This document shows positions 22,913 to 32,188 of a stretch of 36,813 nt of DNA, in pieces. Position 1 is the stretch's first letter; each line of letters opens with the position of its first letter. The position numbers and the translations under genes are program-made. The DNA comes from a virus, in the IMG/VR virus record IMGVR_UViG_3300007609_001032, positions 1-36,813 of that record; one strand, given 5' to 3'. The notes beneath the pieces were generated by a model, which made no database searches, had not been told where the DNA came from, and was given only the letters and a program-made list of their open reading frames with translations.

Positions 22913-23901
22913 GAAATAAGACCTTCGTATCCGGGTTTAGCTTTTGCTATATTAAAATCTGCTGCACAATGGCAATGTCCTTTAGGGCATATGATAGATT
23001 TAGTACTAGCCTCGTCAAATTTACCTTGTACTATGTTTCCTACAATAGGGCCGACACCACAACTTGCCTGTTGTATTTTACCATTTGGGTGTATATGTAA
23101 ACTTTCGTGTATATTACATGTCCATCCTTTAAAAAAATTCTTGCGATCAACAATTATTTCATTTGTATCTATATCGCCAATTGTATCATCTTCATAATGA
23201 ATTCGTGCCCAGGCATAGTTAGACATTTTTTCTACAGGTATAGTTTGTTGTGCATCAGTTGTATGTGTTTCAAAGAACTTGATATGCTCTGGATCATCGT
23301 AATGATACGGTTCAGTACTGGGTCGTAATTCGTCATATACAGGCGCATATTCAATGCGATAGTTGTCGCACTCTGTTTTTAATCTTTCTGCAATATCTAT
23401 GCACTGCTGAAAATAGTCTTTGTGCATCATAATACGACTGCATAGATAATTCTTTTTGTCTTGTAAAAACTTATAAGTGTCTACGTACTTGTCGTCTTTG
23501 GACCATTCAGCATGGTAACTTGCAACTACATCATCAAACAAATGATGATTTTCTTCCCACCAACTCAAAGGTTTTGAAAAGTTTGTGTTAATGCCTACAC
23601 AACTGCCTGGAAACTCTACTAGTTCTCTAAAACGTGTTACAACAGGAATAAGACCTTTCCAAAACGTAGGTTCGCCGCCACTAAGGAATAGTTTAAAATA
23701 TTTAAAGCCCCGTGATTGATAGTGTACAATAATGCGTTCTAGTGTTTCTACAATTAGGTCAACGTCTTGTTCATTTTTATTACGACCTGCCCAATTCCAT
23801 TCACTGCAATATGTGCAACGAAAATTACACCAGTCGTTAACTTGCCAAACTAGGTTGACCCACTTTTCTTTTGCATGCACAATTGCTTTAAAATCTTTCA
23901 T
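22909..23901 (-). CDS. Radical SAM protein with C-terminal Gly-Trp-x-Cys Fe-S domain
   Basis: This 330-residue protein has Cys25-x3-Cys29-x2-Cys32 and Gly-Gly-Glu-Pro at 75-78. Its C-terminal cluster region has Phe-Lys-Gly-Trp-Thr-Cys262, Pro-Asn-Gly-Lys-Ile, Cys281, Val-Gly-Asn-Ile, Cys305, Cys310 and Cys312 followed by Ala-Ala-Asp. It matches the 5467-6429 protein cysteine for cysteine in the terminal trio. Trp-rich segments near the core (Glu-Trp-Asn-Trp-Ala) may shape the substrate pocket. It overlaps the upstream gene by one base and the downstream N-twitch rSAM by 4 nt. Confidence 0.9.
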   Translation of the reverse strand: MKDFKAIVHAKEKWVNLVWQVNDWCNFRCTYCSEWNWAGRNKNEQDVDLIVETLERIIVHYQSRGFKYFKLFLSGGEPTFWKGLIPVVTRFRELVEFPGSCVGINTNFSKPLSWWEENHHLFDDVVASYHAEWSKDDKYVDTYKFLQDKKNYLCSRIMMHKDYFQQCIDIAERLKTECDNYRIEYAPVYDELRPSTEPYHYDDPEHIKFFETHTTDAQQTIPVEKMSNYAWARIHYEDDTIGDIDTNEIIVDRKNFFKGWTCNIHESLHIHPNGKIQQASCGVGPIVGNIVQGKFDEASTKSIICPKGHCHCAADFNIAKAKPGYEGLIS

Positions 23902-25109
23902 TATAAATCCAATACGTCCTTAAACTCTGGGAATATATCGTTAAATTTAAACTTTCTATATTTGTCATTTATAGATATAAACTGCTTCATTTTTGTTAAA
24001 TGTTCTTCAGAGTATTTATCGGTATTAAGTGTGTAGTTAATTATTCTCTGTACAGCATCTTTATGACGCAATGTGTTTAGCTCTTGTAGCTGTCTAACGG
24101 TCTCGTCTCTAATTTCTTTGGGCCACACACAGCTATGTATCTGATCCGGATGCTCTAAAAATAAAGGAACAAAATCTATACGTCTAGTTTGTTGAGACTC
24201 AACCCATTGAATTAAGCGAGCAACATCAAAAACATTCCATGCTTGATATACAAAATATATTTTAAGCTGTACTTTACTAGGAAGTTTCTGTGCTAGTGCA
24301 AAGCTCTGTTCTACTTTTTTCCAGTCTGTCGGATAACGAATATAGCTATTTCGCATACCGTAACCGTCAATACTCATCTGTATTTCGCTTTGGTTAAAGA
24401 ATTCCAATTTATCATAAAACTCACTAGGCCATGTGGTCATATTAGTTGTCCAACAAACATAACAATCTTTGTTGCCAACTTCTACTAATTTATCTATAAC
24501 ATATCTATTAGCATCAATAAGTGTAGGTTCTCCGCCTGTAAGATATAAACGCTTTAGTGTAGGTGCAACAGCATCAATAAAGTCTCTAAATTCTTGTGTT
24601 TCAAACCATTTCCAATCAAATGCTTCTACACTTTTAATTTCATGATTCCATTGATTAGCAAGCCACTCAGGTACTTGCTCTTTACTCATAATCTTTTTGC
24701 GTTCTTTATAAATGTTATCGCTACTGACACTCCAACAACTATTACATTTTAAATTACAATGATTGCCAAGACGTAACTCTAAATGTGTAGGATTATAAAC
24801 TTCTGTATTAGTAAGAGGATAAGTTTTGTTTGCCCACTGGCGACTGCTTTCTAGGCCTTTTTGTTCGTGTTCATAGCAACGATTACATTCTTTAAGAGGC
24901 AAGCCTTTTAACATACGATCACGAACTTCTTGCATATGCGTACCGTACCAAATTTCTTTCCAGCTGTCTTTACCTAGTACAGCAGGTTTGTCATCTACTT
25001 CGATATAATCTTCGCTATAGATGTGACAACATAACTTACATCTACCATCTGTATTAGTATGTAAGTTTATCCACGGATATACACAGAATGTGTCTTTTAT
25101 CTCGTCCAT
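23901..25109 (-). CDS. Radical SAM protein, N-terminal twitch type
   Basis: This 402-residue protein has twitch cysteines Cys9, Cys27/28, Cys75 and Cys78, with an additional Cys24. The rSAM motif is Cys118-x3-Cys122-x2-Cys125, with Gly-Gly-Glu-Pro at 192-195. The core strand has Met-Ser-Ile-Asp-Gly-Tyr-Gly and then Ser-Tyr-Ile-Arg-Tyr-Pro-Thr-Asp-Trp. The C-terminal Asn-Asp-Lys-Tyr-Arg and Phe-Asn-Asp-Ile-Phe-Pro-Glu is a clear copy of the shared tail. It overlaps the 729-residue rSAM upstream by 13 nt. Confidence 0.92.
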   Translation of the reverse strand: MDEIKDTFCVYPWINLHTNTDGRCKLCCHIYSEDYIEVDDKPAVLGKDSWKEIWYGTHMQEVRDRMLKGLPLKECNRCYEHEQKGLESSRQWANKTYPLTNTEVYNPTHLELRLGNHCNLKCNSCWSVSSDNIYKERKKIMSKEQVPEWLANQWNHEIKSVEAFDWKWFETQEFRDFIDAVAPTLKRLYLTGGEPTLIDANRYVIDKLVEVGNKDCYVCWTTNMTTWPSEFYDKLEFFNQSEIQMSIDGYGMRNSYIRYPTDWKKVEQSFALAQKLPSKVQLKIYFVYQAWNVFDVARLIQWVESQQTRRIDFVPLFLEHPDQIHSCVWPKEIRDETVRQLQELNTLRHKDAVQRIINYTLNTDKYSEEHLTKMKQFISINDKYRKFKFNDIFPEFKDVLDL

Positions 25110-27286
25110 TTACCAGAACCCTGCCAATCATATGTGAAACTAAAATCTAATTGTCTAGTTTTAATAAAGTCTTCACTAATATTCCAAAATGCTTCTTCGC
25201 TCCACGCATTGTGCGGATCTAGACCTTTTTTATTAGGATCGCCCTTCCACGCAAGTTTTCTTGCTCTAACAGCACTATTACTAGTATCTTTAGTAAAAAT
25301 TGTAATTTGCCAAACTGGGCCTTCAGGATCAGCAGATACATATTCTTTACCTTCATGATCAGTCCAGCGTATGTCGTTATACTCCTCTTCTGGCTTTACT
25401 TCTTGTTGAAAATCCCATTTAAAGTCTGCATTCCAATTACCATTGTCGTCTATTTCAAATAAGTACTCTGCATCTAAAGGTATACTGCCGCGTTTACCCC
25501 ATTCTTCTACATCAAGTTCCTTATCAAATATTAGTTGAAGTTTATATCCGCCACGGGTTCTCCAAAGAGCTCTTAAGAAAGGCCATATTTCATTTACTAA
25601 ACTATCAGCAAAATTACTAATATTAGGTTTTATAATATCATAGTCAAAATCTTCATAATCGTATTCTATATCATACAATCTGTCAGGGTCATTAAATTCT
25701 ATTCGATAGTGGTCTCTAGCAAGATTAGGTCTAGTAGGTTTACTACATGTAAGATCAGTTTGTAAAAAATCAGTATAGATACTAAAACATTTATTTTTAA
25801 TCATTTTATGAGCAATACTTGCTTTAAAATCTTTAGTAATCCAATGATTATAATAATAGTACGGAAGGAGATTAAACTTCTCAAAGTTCTGTCCTACAAT
25901 AGTATCAACACCTACTATGAACCCTGTTCCTTGACTAATTGATATCAGCCCTTGATTTCTAATACGATACATAAATGTTAAACTATCTTCAAACTCTTTC
26001 GGACCTTCATTTGGAAAACCTACAATCCAATTAGTCATTGCTTGTACACCGGCAGCATGTCCATCACGGAAGTTGGCTTCCATTTCTTCTATCTTAACAC
26101 GCTTGTCCATTAAATCTAAAACTTTTTGACTGCCGCTTTCGATTCCATAGTTAAGTACTTCACAGCCTCCTGCTTTTAAGTCTCTAAAATACTCGGCGTC
26201 CATACGTCCGTCACATCGAGAATAGCCAGTCCAATGAATATCTAGACCTTTTTCTGCAACACCTTTTACAAATGCACGCAATTCATGGAGATTACCATTT
26301 ACAAGGCTATCGATAAACCAAAACACATTTGTACCATGTTCGTAATACATATATTCTACTTCTTTTAAAGTGCTTAATGCATTACGCTGTCTATATTTCC
26401 AAAAATGTGTTTCTTCACAAAATGTACATTTAGCTGTACATCCTCTAGAAATTTCGCAAAGTGCGCCATTAGGAAACTTGTATTGATTAAAATCAAAATC
26501 GCTGTAGTCAGGCAACGGCAAAGTGCTTAGATTATAACGTTGATTTTCAGGCTGACGAACAAACTTGCTGTTTTCATTCTGATCGTTGTATTCAATATCT
26601 TTTTTATCTTCTATTGATTGTAGTATATCTAAGAATGCCTTTTCGCCTTCACCGTTCACAACATAATCAAAAGTTTCATGTCCTTTAAAAAAACTATGAT
26701 GTGTTGCACTTCCGCCTACTACAATAATTAAATTAGGTTTACGTTTTTTTAATTCTTTTGCAACGTAAACCGAAGGTTCAAAATTACAATAATATAAACT
26801 CATTCCAACAACATCAGGATTTTTTTCTAGTATTTTATCAATCATACTATCAAAATATGGTTGTAGTATGGGATGCAAATCTTGGTAGTACAAATCGCCA
26901 GTCCAATGAAAATCACGCAATGGATCCCATGGAAAGAAATCTATTTTATCTTGGCAATTATCTAAGAAGTAATTATATGCTCCAGCATTTAAGTCATAAC
27001 TTTTACACGAATAGCCTGCATTTTTTGCAGCAGCGGCCAACTTTGCTATGTTATATGGCGGGAAGTTAGGGTCCCATTCAGGCAACATAGTAAGTGCAAC
27101 TTTTGTATGCCGATTAATATCATATTCTATTTTTAGCTCGTCTAATCCTTTTTGTACAGGGCGACTATATTTTTCAATTACTTTAAGTGTAGCAACATGC
27201 TTATCTTCTTCAACAATAGGAGAAGATTTAACAGGCTTTTGTCTATTTTTATCACTTAAATCAAAGAATGTTTTTGTTTTTGTCAT
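25097..27286 (-). CDS. Large radical SAM protein of B12-domain architecture with a C-terminal extension
   Basis: This is the largest gene in the window (729 residues). A Rossmann-like domain with Gly-Gly-Ser at 191-193 and Gly-Glu-Gly-Glu-Lys-Ala-Phe at 212-218 resembles cobalamin-binding rSAM enzymes, but Asp-x-His-x-x-Gly is absent. The rSAM site is Cys283-x3-Cys287-x2-Cys290, followed by Gly-Ile-Glu-Ser-Gly-Ser and Ile-Val-Gly-Phe-Pro. About 230 residues from roughly 500 onward form an unrecognised acidic, Trp-rich extension. It shares Pro-Asp-Tyr-Ser-Asp before the core with the protein at 8142-9560. It has an N-terminal Lys/Thr-rich leader of about 60 residues and an AAGG site 6 nt before the ATG. 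Confidence 0.9.
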   Translation of the reverse strand: MTKTKTFFDLSDKNRQKPVKSSPIVEEDKHVATLKVIEKYSRPVQKGLDELKIEYDINRHTKVALTMLPEWDPNFPPYNIAKLAAAAKNAGYSCKSYDLNAGAYNYFLDNCQDKIDFFPWDPLRDFHWTGDLYYQDLHPILQPYFDSMIDKILEKNPDVVGMSLYYCNFEPSVYVAKELKKRKPNLIIVVGGSATHHSFFKGHETFDYVVNGEGEKAFLDILQSIEDKKDIEYNDQNENSKFVRQPENQRYNLSTLPLPDYSDFDFNQYKFPNGALCEISRGCTAKCTFCEETHFWKYRQRNALSTLKEVEYMYYEHGTNVFWFIDSLVNGNLHELRAFVKGVAEKGLDIHWTGYSRCDGRMDAEYFRDLKAGGCEVLNYGIESGSQKVLDLMDKRVKIEEMEANFRDGHAAGVQAMTNWIVGFPNEGPKEFEDSLTFMYRIRNQGLISISQGTGFIVGVDTIVGQNFEKFNLLPYYYYNHWITKDFKASIAHKMIKNKCFSIYTDFLQTDLTCSKPTRPNLARDHYRIEFNDPDRLYDIEYDYEDFDYDIIKPNISNFADSLVNEIWPFLRALWRTRGGYKLQLIFDKELDVEEWGKRGSIPLDAEYLFEIDDNGNWNADFKWDFQQEVKPEEEYNDIRWTDHEGKEYVSADPEGPVWQITIFTKDTSNSAVRARKLAWKGDPNKKGLDPHNAWSEEAFWNISEDFIKTRQLDFSFTYDWQGSGKWTR

Positions 27287-28485
27287 TGTAAACCTTGTAG
27301 TTCTGGAAATATATCAAATACATCTTCATTGCGAAGCTTGTCTAATCGTTGTGTTTTAAAACGCCACATAGGAATTTCTTTAGTTCTGTCTGTTTCAAGA
27401 TATTGTAAAATATTTTTATAGTCTTGTTTTACACTATCTATATTTTCAAATTGATCTAGATAGATTAAATGTTCGTCATATCTTTTGCGTATCACATCCT
27501 TTTCTGCTTCAGGAAGAATTTGTAAACGCATGTATGTAGGGTCGAGTAAAATATTAATACGTATGTTTTGAGGTTCTAATAATCCTTCTTCAATCCATTC
27601 TTTGTGGAAGTCAGGTAAATTAAGAACATTATACACGCTTACCGTAGGCGTTAATTCAAAGTATACATGGGGACATTGTTCTAACATATCTTTTCGATTT
27701 TGAACAACTTGTGACCAATCCATGTTTTTGCGTAAATATTCTGCTCTGGCATGATTTGCATCTAAACTTGCTGCAACTCTTATATGCTCAAAACTATTCC
27801 AATATTCAAATGCTGTTTTGCGTTTGTAGAACATTTGTGTAAAATTAGTAGTATAGTCCATACGAACATCACGATTGCCCATTTCAATCCATTTGTCTAG
27901 GATTTGATAATGTTCTTTTGTAATTAACGGTTCGCCGCCTGCCCAATAAACACGTTCTACACTTTCGAGAAGTGGATCTAACTCGTCCATAAAGCTTTTC
28001 ATTTCGTCGCGAACTTGTAGAATCTTAGGATGTCCCGGGTCGCCATGAGTAGCTTTATGATCTTCAAACCAACTACTACTAAACTGCGGGCCGCAACTGC
28101 GACATTTTAGATTACACAAGTTACTGAATCGTATATCCATGTAGTTTAAACTTACATCGCCTGCACTACCGTCAGGTCCTGTCTGCATTACTTTATCCCA
28201 ATGATGTTTAAAATTTTCATTAGAGCTTAATCGCAATGTATTCATATTGTTTTCTTCAAGTTCATAACAACGTCTACACTCGGGAGAGGCTGCACCGTTT
28301 AGCATATTAAGTCGAAGCTGACGCATTTTGTCACCGTTCCAAATATCTTGCAACGATTCTTTTTGTGTATCTCCTACAGGTAAGTCTGGATCAGCTAAAC
28401 AACAGGGATATGTTGTTCCAGCAGGCCAAAGATGCATATGCACCCACGGTAACATGCAAAATACCTTATCCTCTTTTTTAATCAT
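27283..28485 (-). CDS. Radical SAM protein, N-terminal twitch type
   Basis: This 400-residue protein has Cys10, Cys28/29, Cys70 and Cys73 in the twitch; rSAM Cys124-x3-Cys128-x2-Cys131; and Gly-Gly-Glu-Pro at 183-186. It is the nearest relative of the next protein upstream (28478-29677), with every cysteine of the two sites at the same residue number, indicating tandem duplication. Its tail Leu-Asp-Lys-Leu-Arg-Asn-Glu and Phe-Asp-Ile-Phe-Pro-Glu is the clearest example of the shared C-terminal motif. A GAGAG site lies 4 nt before the ATG. Confidence 0.93.
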   Translation of the reverse strand: MIKKEDKVFCMLPWVHMHLWPAGTTYPCCLADPDLPVGDTQKESLQDIWNGDKMRQLRLNMLNGAASPECRRCYELEENNMNTLRLSSNENFKHHWDKVMQTGPDGSAGDVSLNYMDIRFSNLCNLKCRSCGPQFSSSWFEDHKATHGDPGHPKILQVRDEMKSFMDELDPLLESVERVYWAGGEPLITKEHYQILDKWIEMGNRDVRMDYTTNFTQMFYKRKTAFEYWNSFEHIRVAASLDANHARAEYLRKNMDWSQVVQNRKDMLEQCPHVYFELTPTVSVYNVLNLPDFHKEWIEEGLLEPQNIRINILLDPTYMRLQILPEAEKDVIRKRYDEHLIYLDQFENIDSVKQDYKNILQYLETDRTKEIPMWRFKTQRLDKLRNEDVFDIFPELQGLQ

Positions 28486-29677
28486 ATAACTCTCTCATTT
28501 CTGGAAACACATCTACAAAATTTTCTTTTCTTTTCTCGTCAATACGTTGCATTTCTCGTTTAAATTCAGGAATTCTATCACTATTATCATTTGCCCACAT
28601 AAAATCAATAACTTTTTGTAGACTATCACGCATATGGTCTTGAGAACCTTGATCCATTTGTTCGTATTTAGAAAAGTCTTCTATTAAGTTTATTATACGC
28701 TCTTCTGCAATATTTTTCAAGTGTTTTGGTAAAATTGTGCAACTTAAATATTCAGGAGTAATTAATAAGTTGTTAATATTCATTTGAAAGTTATAAACAA
28801 AATTATTATCAAAGCAGTATCTAATGATATCAGCTAAGTCCATTATATTTAAAACACTAATAGTAGGATTAGGTTTGAGTTTTAAGTTAGGAACATTGTC
28901 ACGCATCCACAATAAGTTATCGTAAATTTTTTGCCAAGGCTGACCATGTCGTGTGTATTCTGCTTTTAGACCGATTTGATCAAAACTTACATAATAATCT
29001 ATTTTATCAAAATGTTTCCAATAGTCTTTAATATGTTTATTTTTAAGACCTAGTCTACTAGCATTACTATTATAAGTTAATCTAGGTTTATGTCCCCGTT
29101 CGATTAACATTTCTAAAAGTCGGTAATGCTGTTCCATGAACATACTTTCGCCGCCTGTAAAATAGACCTCTTCGATATTAGGAAGTAGTTCTTCTATTTC
29201 TTCCCAAAGATTAGGATGGTTAATTTCAACAATATGCGGTTTACCATACTCGTCTTCGCCCCATTTACTACTAAAATGAGTGCCGCAACTGCGACATTTC
29301 ATATTGCATAAATTCGAAAATCTTACATCAAAGTAACTAATGTTAAGTTTATCTACTGTACCGTCTGCCTGAGTGGTATCAACAAGGTCTTTATGATGTG
29401 CATAGTCTTTATTCATTTTGTGGCGATAGGACAATATTCCCTGTTCTTCGTACATAAAACATTTACGGCATCCTTCAGTAGGTGTATTCTCTAACATTTT
29501 AAGACGAAGTTCTTTCATCTTTTTACTATTCCACACACCTTTTAAACCGCCTTCGTTAATATTTCCAATAGGCGTTTGCCAATCATATATACAGCAAGGA
29601 TAAGCATCCCCTGTTTGCCAGACACTCATATGCACCCAAGGAGCCATGCAAAAGTGTTTTTCAAATTTATTCTTCAT
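28478..29677 (-). CDS. Radical SAM protein, N-terminal twitch type, GGES variant
   Basis: This 399-residue protein has Cys10, Cys28/29, Cys70 and Cys73; Cys124-x3-Cys128-x2-Cys131; and Gly-Gly-Glu-Ser at 175-178. The core strand carries Val-Ser-Phe-Asp-Gln in place of Ser-Ile-Asp-Ala, a further departure from its tandem sister at 27283-28485. The shared Ile-Asp-Glu-Lys-Arg and Phe-Val-Asp-Val-Phe-Pro-Glu tail is intact. AGGTGG, one of the best ribosome-binding sites here, precedes the ATG by 4 nt. It overlaps the upstream rSAM by 11 nt and the downstream one by 8 nt. Confidence 0.92.
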   Translation of the reverse strand: MKNKFEKHFCMAPWVHMSVWQTGDAYPCCIYDWQTPIGNINEGGLKGVWNSKKMKELRLKMLENTPTEGCRKCFMYEEQGILSYRHKMNKDYAHHKDLVDTTQADGTVDKLNISYFDVRFSNLCNMKCRSCGTHFSSKWGEDEYGKPHIVEINHPNLWEEIEELLPNIEEVYFTGGESMFMEQHYRLLEMLIERGHKPRLTYNSNASRLGLKNKHIKDYWKHFDKIDYYVSFDQIGLKAEYTRHGQPWQKIYDNLLWMRDNVPNLKLKPNPTISVLNIMDLADIIRYCFDNNFVYNFQMNINNLLITPEYLSCTILPKHLKNIAEERIINLIEDFSKYEQMDQGSQDHMRDSLQKVIDFMWANDNSDRIPEFKREMQRIDEKRKENFVDVFPEMRELYD

Positions 29678-30986
29678 TTAGCCACCTTTGTTTATGTTCT
29701 TTAGACACATATGTCTCATAGATATATTTAAAATGTGGTATTTCCTTCCATTTATCTGTATACCATAACTTATAGCTGATTTCTATAGCAAAATATTTTG
29801 GATCAAATGTATCCTTTTCATTCATAAAGTTAATTAAGTTATACATTTTACTAGAAATATCATCAATTGCGTAATGGCTTACATTATTATGCATGTCGCG
29901 TGTTTTGATTTGTTCAGCCCAACGAGAAAGACGTTCGGACATATCTTTCTTAACTTCAGGAGGTAAACTAGTAATACTAAACGGAGTAGGAGTATATGCT
30001 ATGTTTGTTGTAAACCAAGTGTCTTCTTTTACGAGATTATGTTCTAGTATATAATCGTACATAGTAGTAATATGATCTATATTTAATATAGAAATTGTAC
30101 TATCATAATTTAGTCTTATGTTTTCATAAGGTAATAGAGTTTTAATATTTTCTTCTAGTATGTTCCAGTTAGTTCCGTGCCTAATTAAATTTGCACGTTC
30201 ACCTACAGCATCGATACTCATGCCTAGCTCTATATTATTAAAATTTTTCCAGTATTCGTAAATTGGTTTCTTTTTATAATATAGATTACTTAAATTAGTG
30301 TTATAGCGAAGTTTAGTGTCAGTAACCTTTTTTTCTTCTAGCAGTTCAAGTAACTTATAATGATCGTCCATTATTAATGGTTCGCCGCCTGCAAAGTAAA
30401 TCTGATGACTATCTTTTAAGTGCGGTTCTAATTGCTTAATAATATCTACTTTTGAATGATTGTTAATTTTGCTATATTTGTGTTGAGAGTTAAATGTTCT
30501 TCCGTTTGCTTCGGCATTTTCTTTTGCCATTTGTACCCATTTTGTACTAAACACTGGGCCACAACTAGCACACGCAAAGTTACATTGATTACTAAATCTA
30601 ACATCTATATATTTTAATTTAAATTTATCAACAGAACCGTCATCATTCGTTTCATCAATAATATCAACATATTGTCCAAAATCTCCGTTTGCAAAAGTTC
30701 GATAGCTAGGAGATCCAGATTCTTCTACTCCATGACATCGTCTACAAATAGGGTTTTTTATTCCATTCAGCATATCCAAACGAAGTTTATTCCAGTCATC
30801 GCTATTGAATATTTCTTCAAGAGTCTTATCTTTTGTATTTTCGTTAATAGTATCTTGTTCAACGGTACAACACGGAAAGGTTCTGCCGTCGGGTTCAGTA
30901 TACATATGAATCCAAGGAAAGATGCAGAAACTGCCGTCTTTCACTGCATCAAGAAAGTCAGCTTTTTGTTCGTCACTATATTTCAT
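29667..30986 (-). CDS. Radical SAM protein, N-terminal twitch type
   Basis: This 439-residue protein has about eleven extra residues before the twitch. Cysteines are Cys21, Cys39/40, Cys81 and Cys84; rSAM Cys135-x3-Cys139-x2-Cys142; and Gly-Gly-Glu-Pro at 200-203. The core strand reads Met-Ser-Ile-Asp-Ala-Val-Gly and then Ala-Asn-Leu-Ile-Arg-His. The tail diverges (Trp-Lys-Glu-Ile-Pro-His-Phe) and lacks Phe-Pro-Glu. It is the third member of the tandem run 27283-30986. The ATG overlaps the stop of the upstream glycosyltransferase-like gene as ATGA, with AAGAG ahead of it. Confidence 0.92.
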   Translation of the reverse strand: MKYSDEQKADFLDAVKDGSFCIFPWIHMYTEPDGRTFPCCTVEQDTINENTKDKTLEEIFNSDDWNKLRLDMLNGIKNPICRRCHGVEESGSPSYRTFANGDFGQYVDIIDETNDDGSVDKFKLKYIDVRFSNQCNFACASCGPVFSTKWVQMAKENAEANGRTFNSQHKYSKINNHSKVDIIKQLEPHLKDSHQIYFAGGEPLIMDDHYKLLELLEEKKVTDTKLRYNTNLSNLYYKKKPIYEYWKNFNNIELGMSIDAVGERANLIRHGTNWNILEENIKTLLPYENIRLNYDSTISILNIDHITTMYDYILEHNLVKEDTWFTTNIAYTPTPFSITSLPPEVKKDMSERLSRWAEQIKTRDMHNNVSHYAIDDISSKMYNLINFMNEKDTFDPKYFAIEISYKLWYTDKWKEIPHFKYIYETYVSKEHKQRWLNEE

Positions 30987-32188
30987 GACGTAGCTCTTAA
31001 CAATTTTTCTTCAATCGGCTTCCAACTAATTTTGCGTGTCATAAAATTATTCCAATTATGTTCTATACATTCCCAGTACTTATTTTTAATTAGATACTTA
31101 AAATTATCTAATGGTCTTTTTTCTAAAGTTCTAATTAACGTTACAGCATCTTCGTATGTTTGAATTGTTTCCATGCCAAAAAAACTTTCAAATGTTTTAT
31201 ATCCTCTAGCTCTTAACGTTTCATTCATTGCCGGATTACCAACAAGTATAAACGGGTGACAATGTACTATTGCCTTAAAAGTTTTTTCAGTAAGAAAGTT
31301 TTCTACATCTAGACTTTCTGTAATAATACTTATTAAGCTGTTGTGATAATACGGTAAAACTGAATCACTATGCCATATTACTTGGTCTGAAGGTTCATCT
31401 AGTTTTCTATCTTGGTAGATTCTTGGTTCATTTACAATTTTTTCTGTTAAATTACTAGGCATTTTTTTGCATTCGTTTCTAATCCATGCTACTAAACTAT
31501 CTTTGGTATAATTTTCAGATTTGGCAATAGACGGAATATGATAGCTGACATAGCTGTCATCTATTAATTTAGTATCTAATAAACTTTGATACCACCACAG
31601 ACGATGACCTTTTAAATTCCTATTTAAAGTTAGCGCCTTTTTATTAGCAGTATCAATTGTTTTAAGCTTTTCCTCTGGAGTTATAAACGAAACGTCAGAA
31701 AAGTGTTTTAAGTGGTGTCTGTATTGTGCTTCCCACCATTCCGGGACACTTACAAATTTTAATCCATTAACAATTTTGTTATTATATTCTTCACTACTAC
31801 AAGTAAAAATAATTTTTTCTTTTTTTATTCCAGACTGATCAATAATTTCATACAATTCATCTGGCCTAAATGTAGCTTCGTGTGGACTATACATCCACAG
31901 ATAACTATTGCTATCATTATTAATTGTATCAATAGTTTTTTTGTCGTTAATCCATATATTAGGACTAGCGTCAGGAAAATAGCATAAATTAAAATAAAGT
32001 TTTAAGTCAGTTGCTGGAAGTAAAGGTAATAAATCTTTTTTTACTAAGCAATTATAATCAAAATCAGTATAAAAGCCTAGCACGGTTTCTATACTCATCA
32101 CAGCCCAATCGGGAACTTTTACACTAGACGAACTATAAATGTCATTGTGTACATTTTCAACTATAATATATAGCTGTCTTTTATTCAT
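30983..32188 (-). CDS. Probable GT-B-type glycosyltransferase-like protein
   Basis: This 401-residue protein has two recognisable regions. One is Leu-Thr-Leu-Asn-Arg-x4-His-Arg (186-196), like the central strand of exostosin/fucosyltransferase-type enzymes. The other is Ile-Ile-Thr-Glu-Ser followed by Phe-Leu-Thr-Glu-Lys-Thr-Phe-Lys-Ala-Ile and Pro-Phe-Ile-Leu-Val-Gly (288-317). The Glu-Lys-Thr-Phe-Lys plus Pro-Phe-Ile-x-x-Gly combination is typical of the nucleotide-sugar-binding half of GT10/GT47-like proteins. No membrane segment is visible, so it is probably cytoplasmic. It overlaps its neighbours by 8 and 4 nt. The exact family and sugar are uncertain. Confidence 0.58.
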   Translation of the reverse strand: MNKRQLYIIVENVHNDIYSSSSVKVPDWAVMSIETVLGFYTDFDYNCLVKKDLLPLLPATDLKLYFNLCYFPDASPNIWINDKKTIDTINNDSNSYLWMYSPHEATFRPDELYEIIDQSGIKKEKIIFTCSSEEYNNKIVNGLKFVSVPEWWEAQYRHHLKHFSDVSFITPEEKLKTIDTANKKALTLNRNLKGHRLWWYQSLLDTKLIDDSYVSYHIPSIAKSENYTKDSLVAWIRNECKKMPSNLTEKIVNEPRIYQDRKLDEPSDQVIWHSDSVLPYYHNSLISIITESLDVENFLTEKTFKAIVHCHPFILVGNPAMNETLRARGYKTFESFFGMETIQTYEDAVTLIRTLEKRPLDNFKYLIKNKYWECIEHNWNNFMTRKISWKPIEEKLLRATS

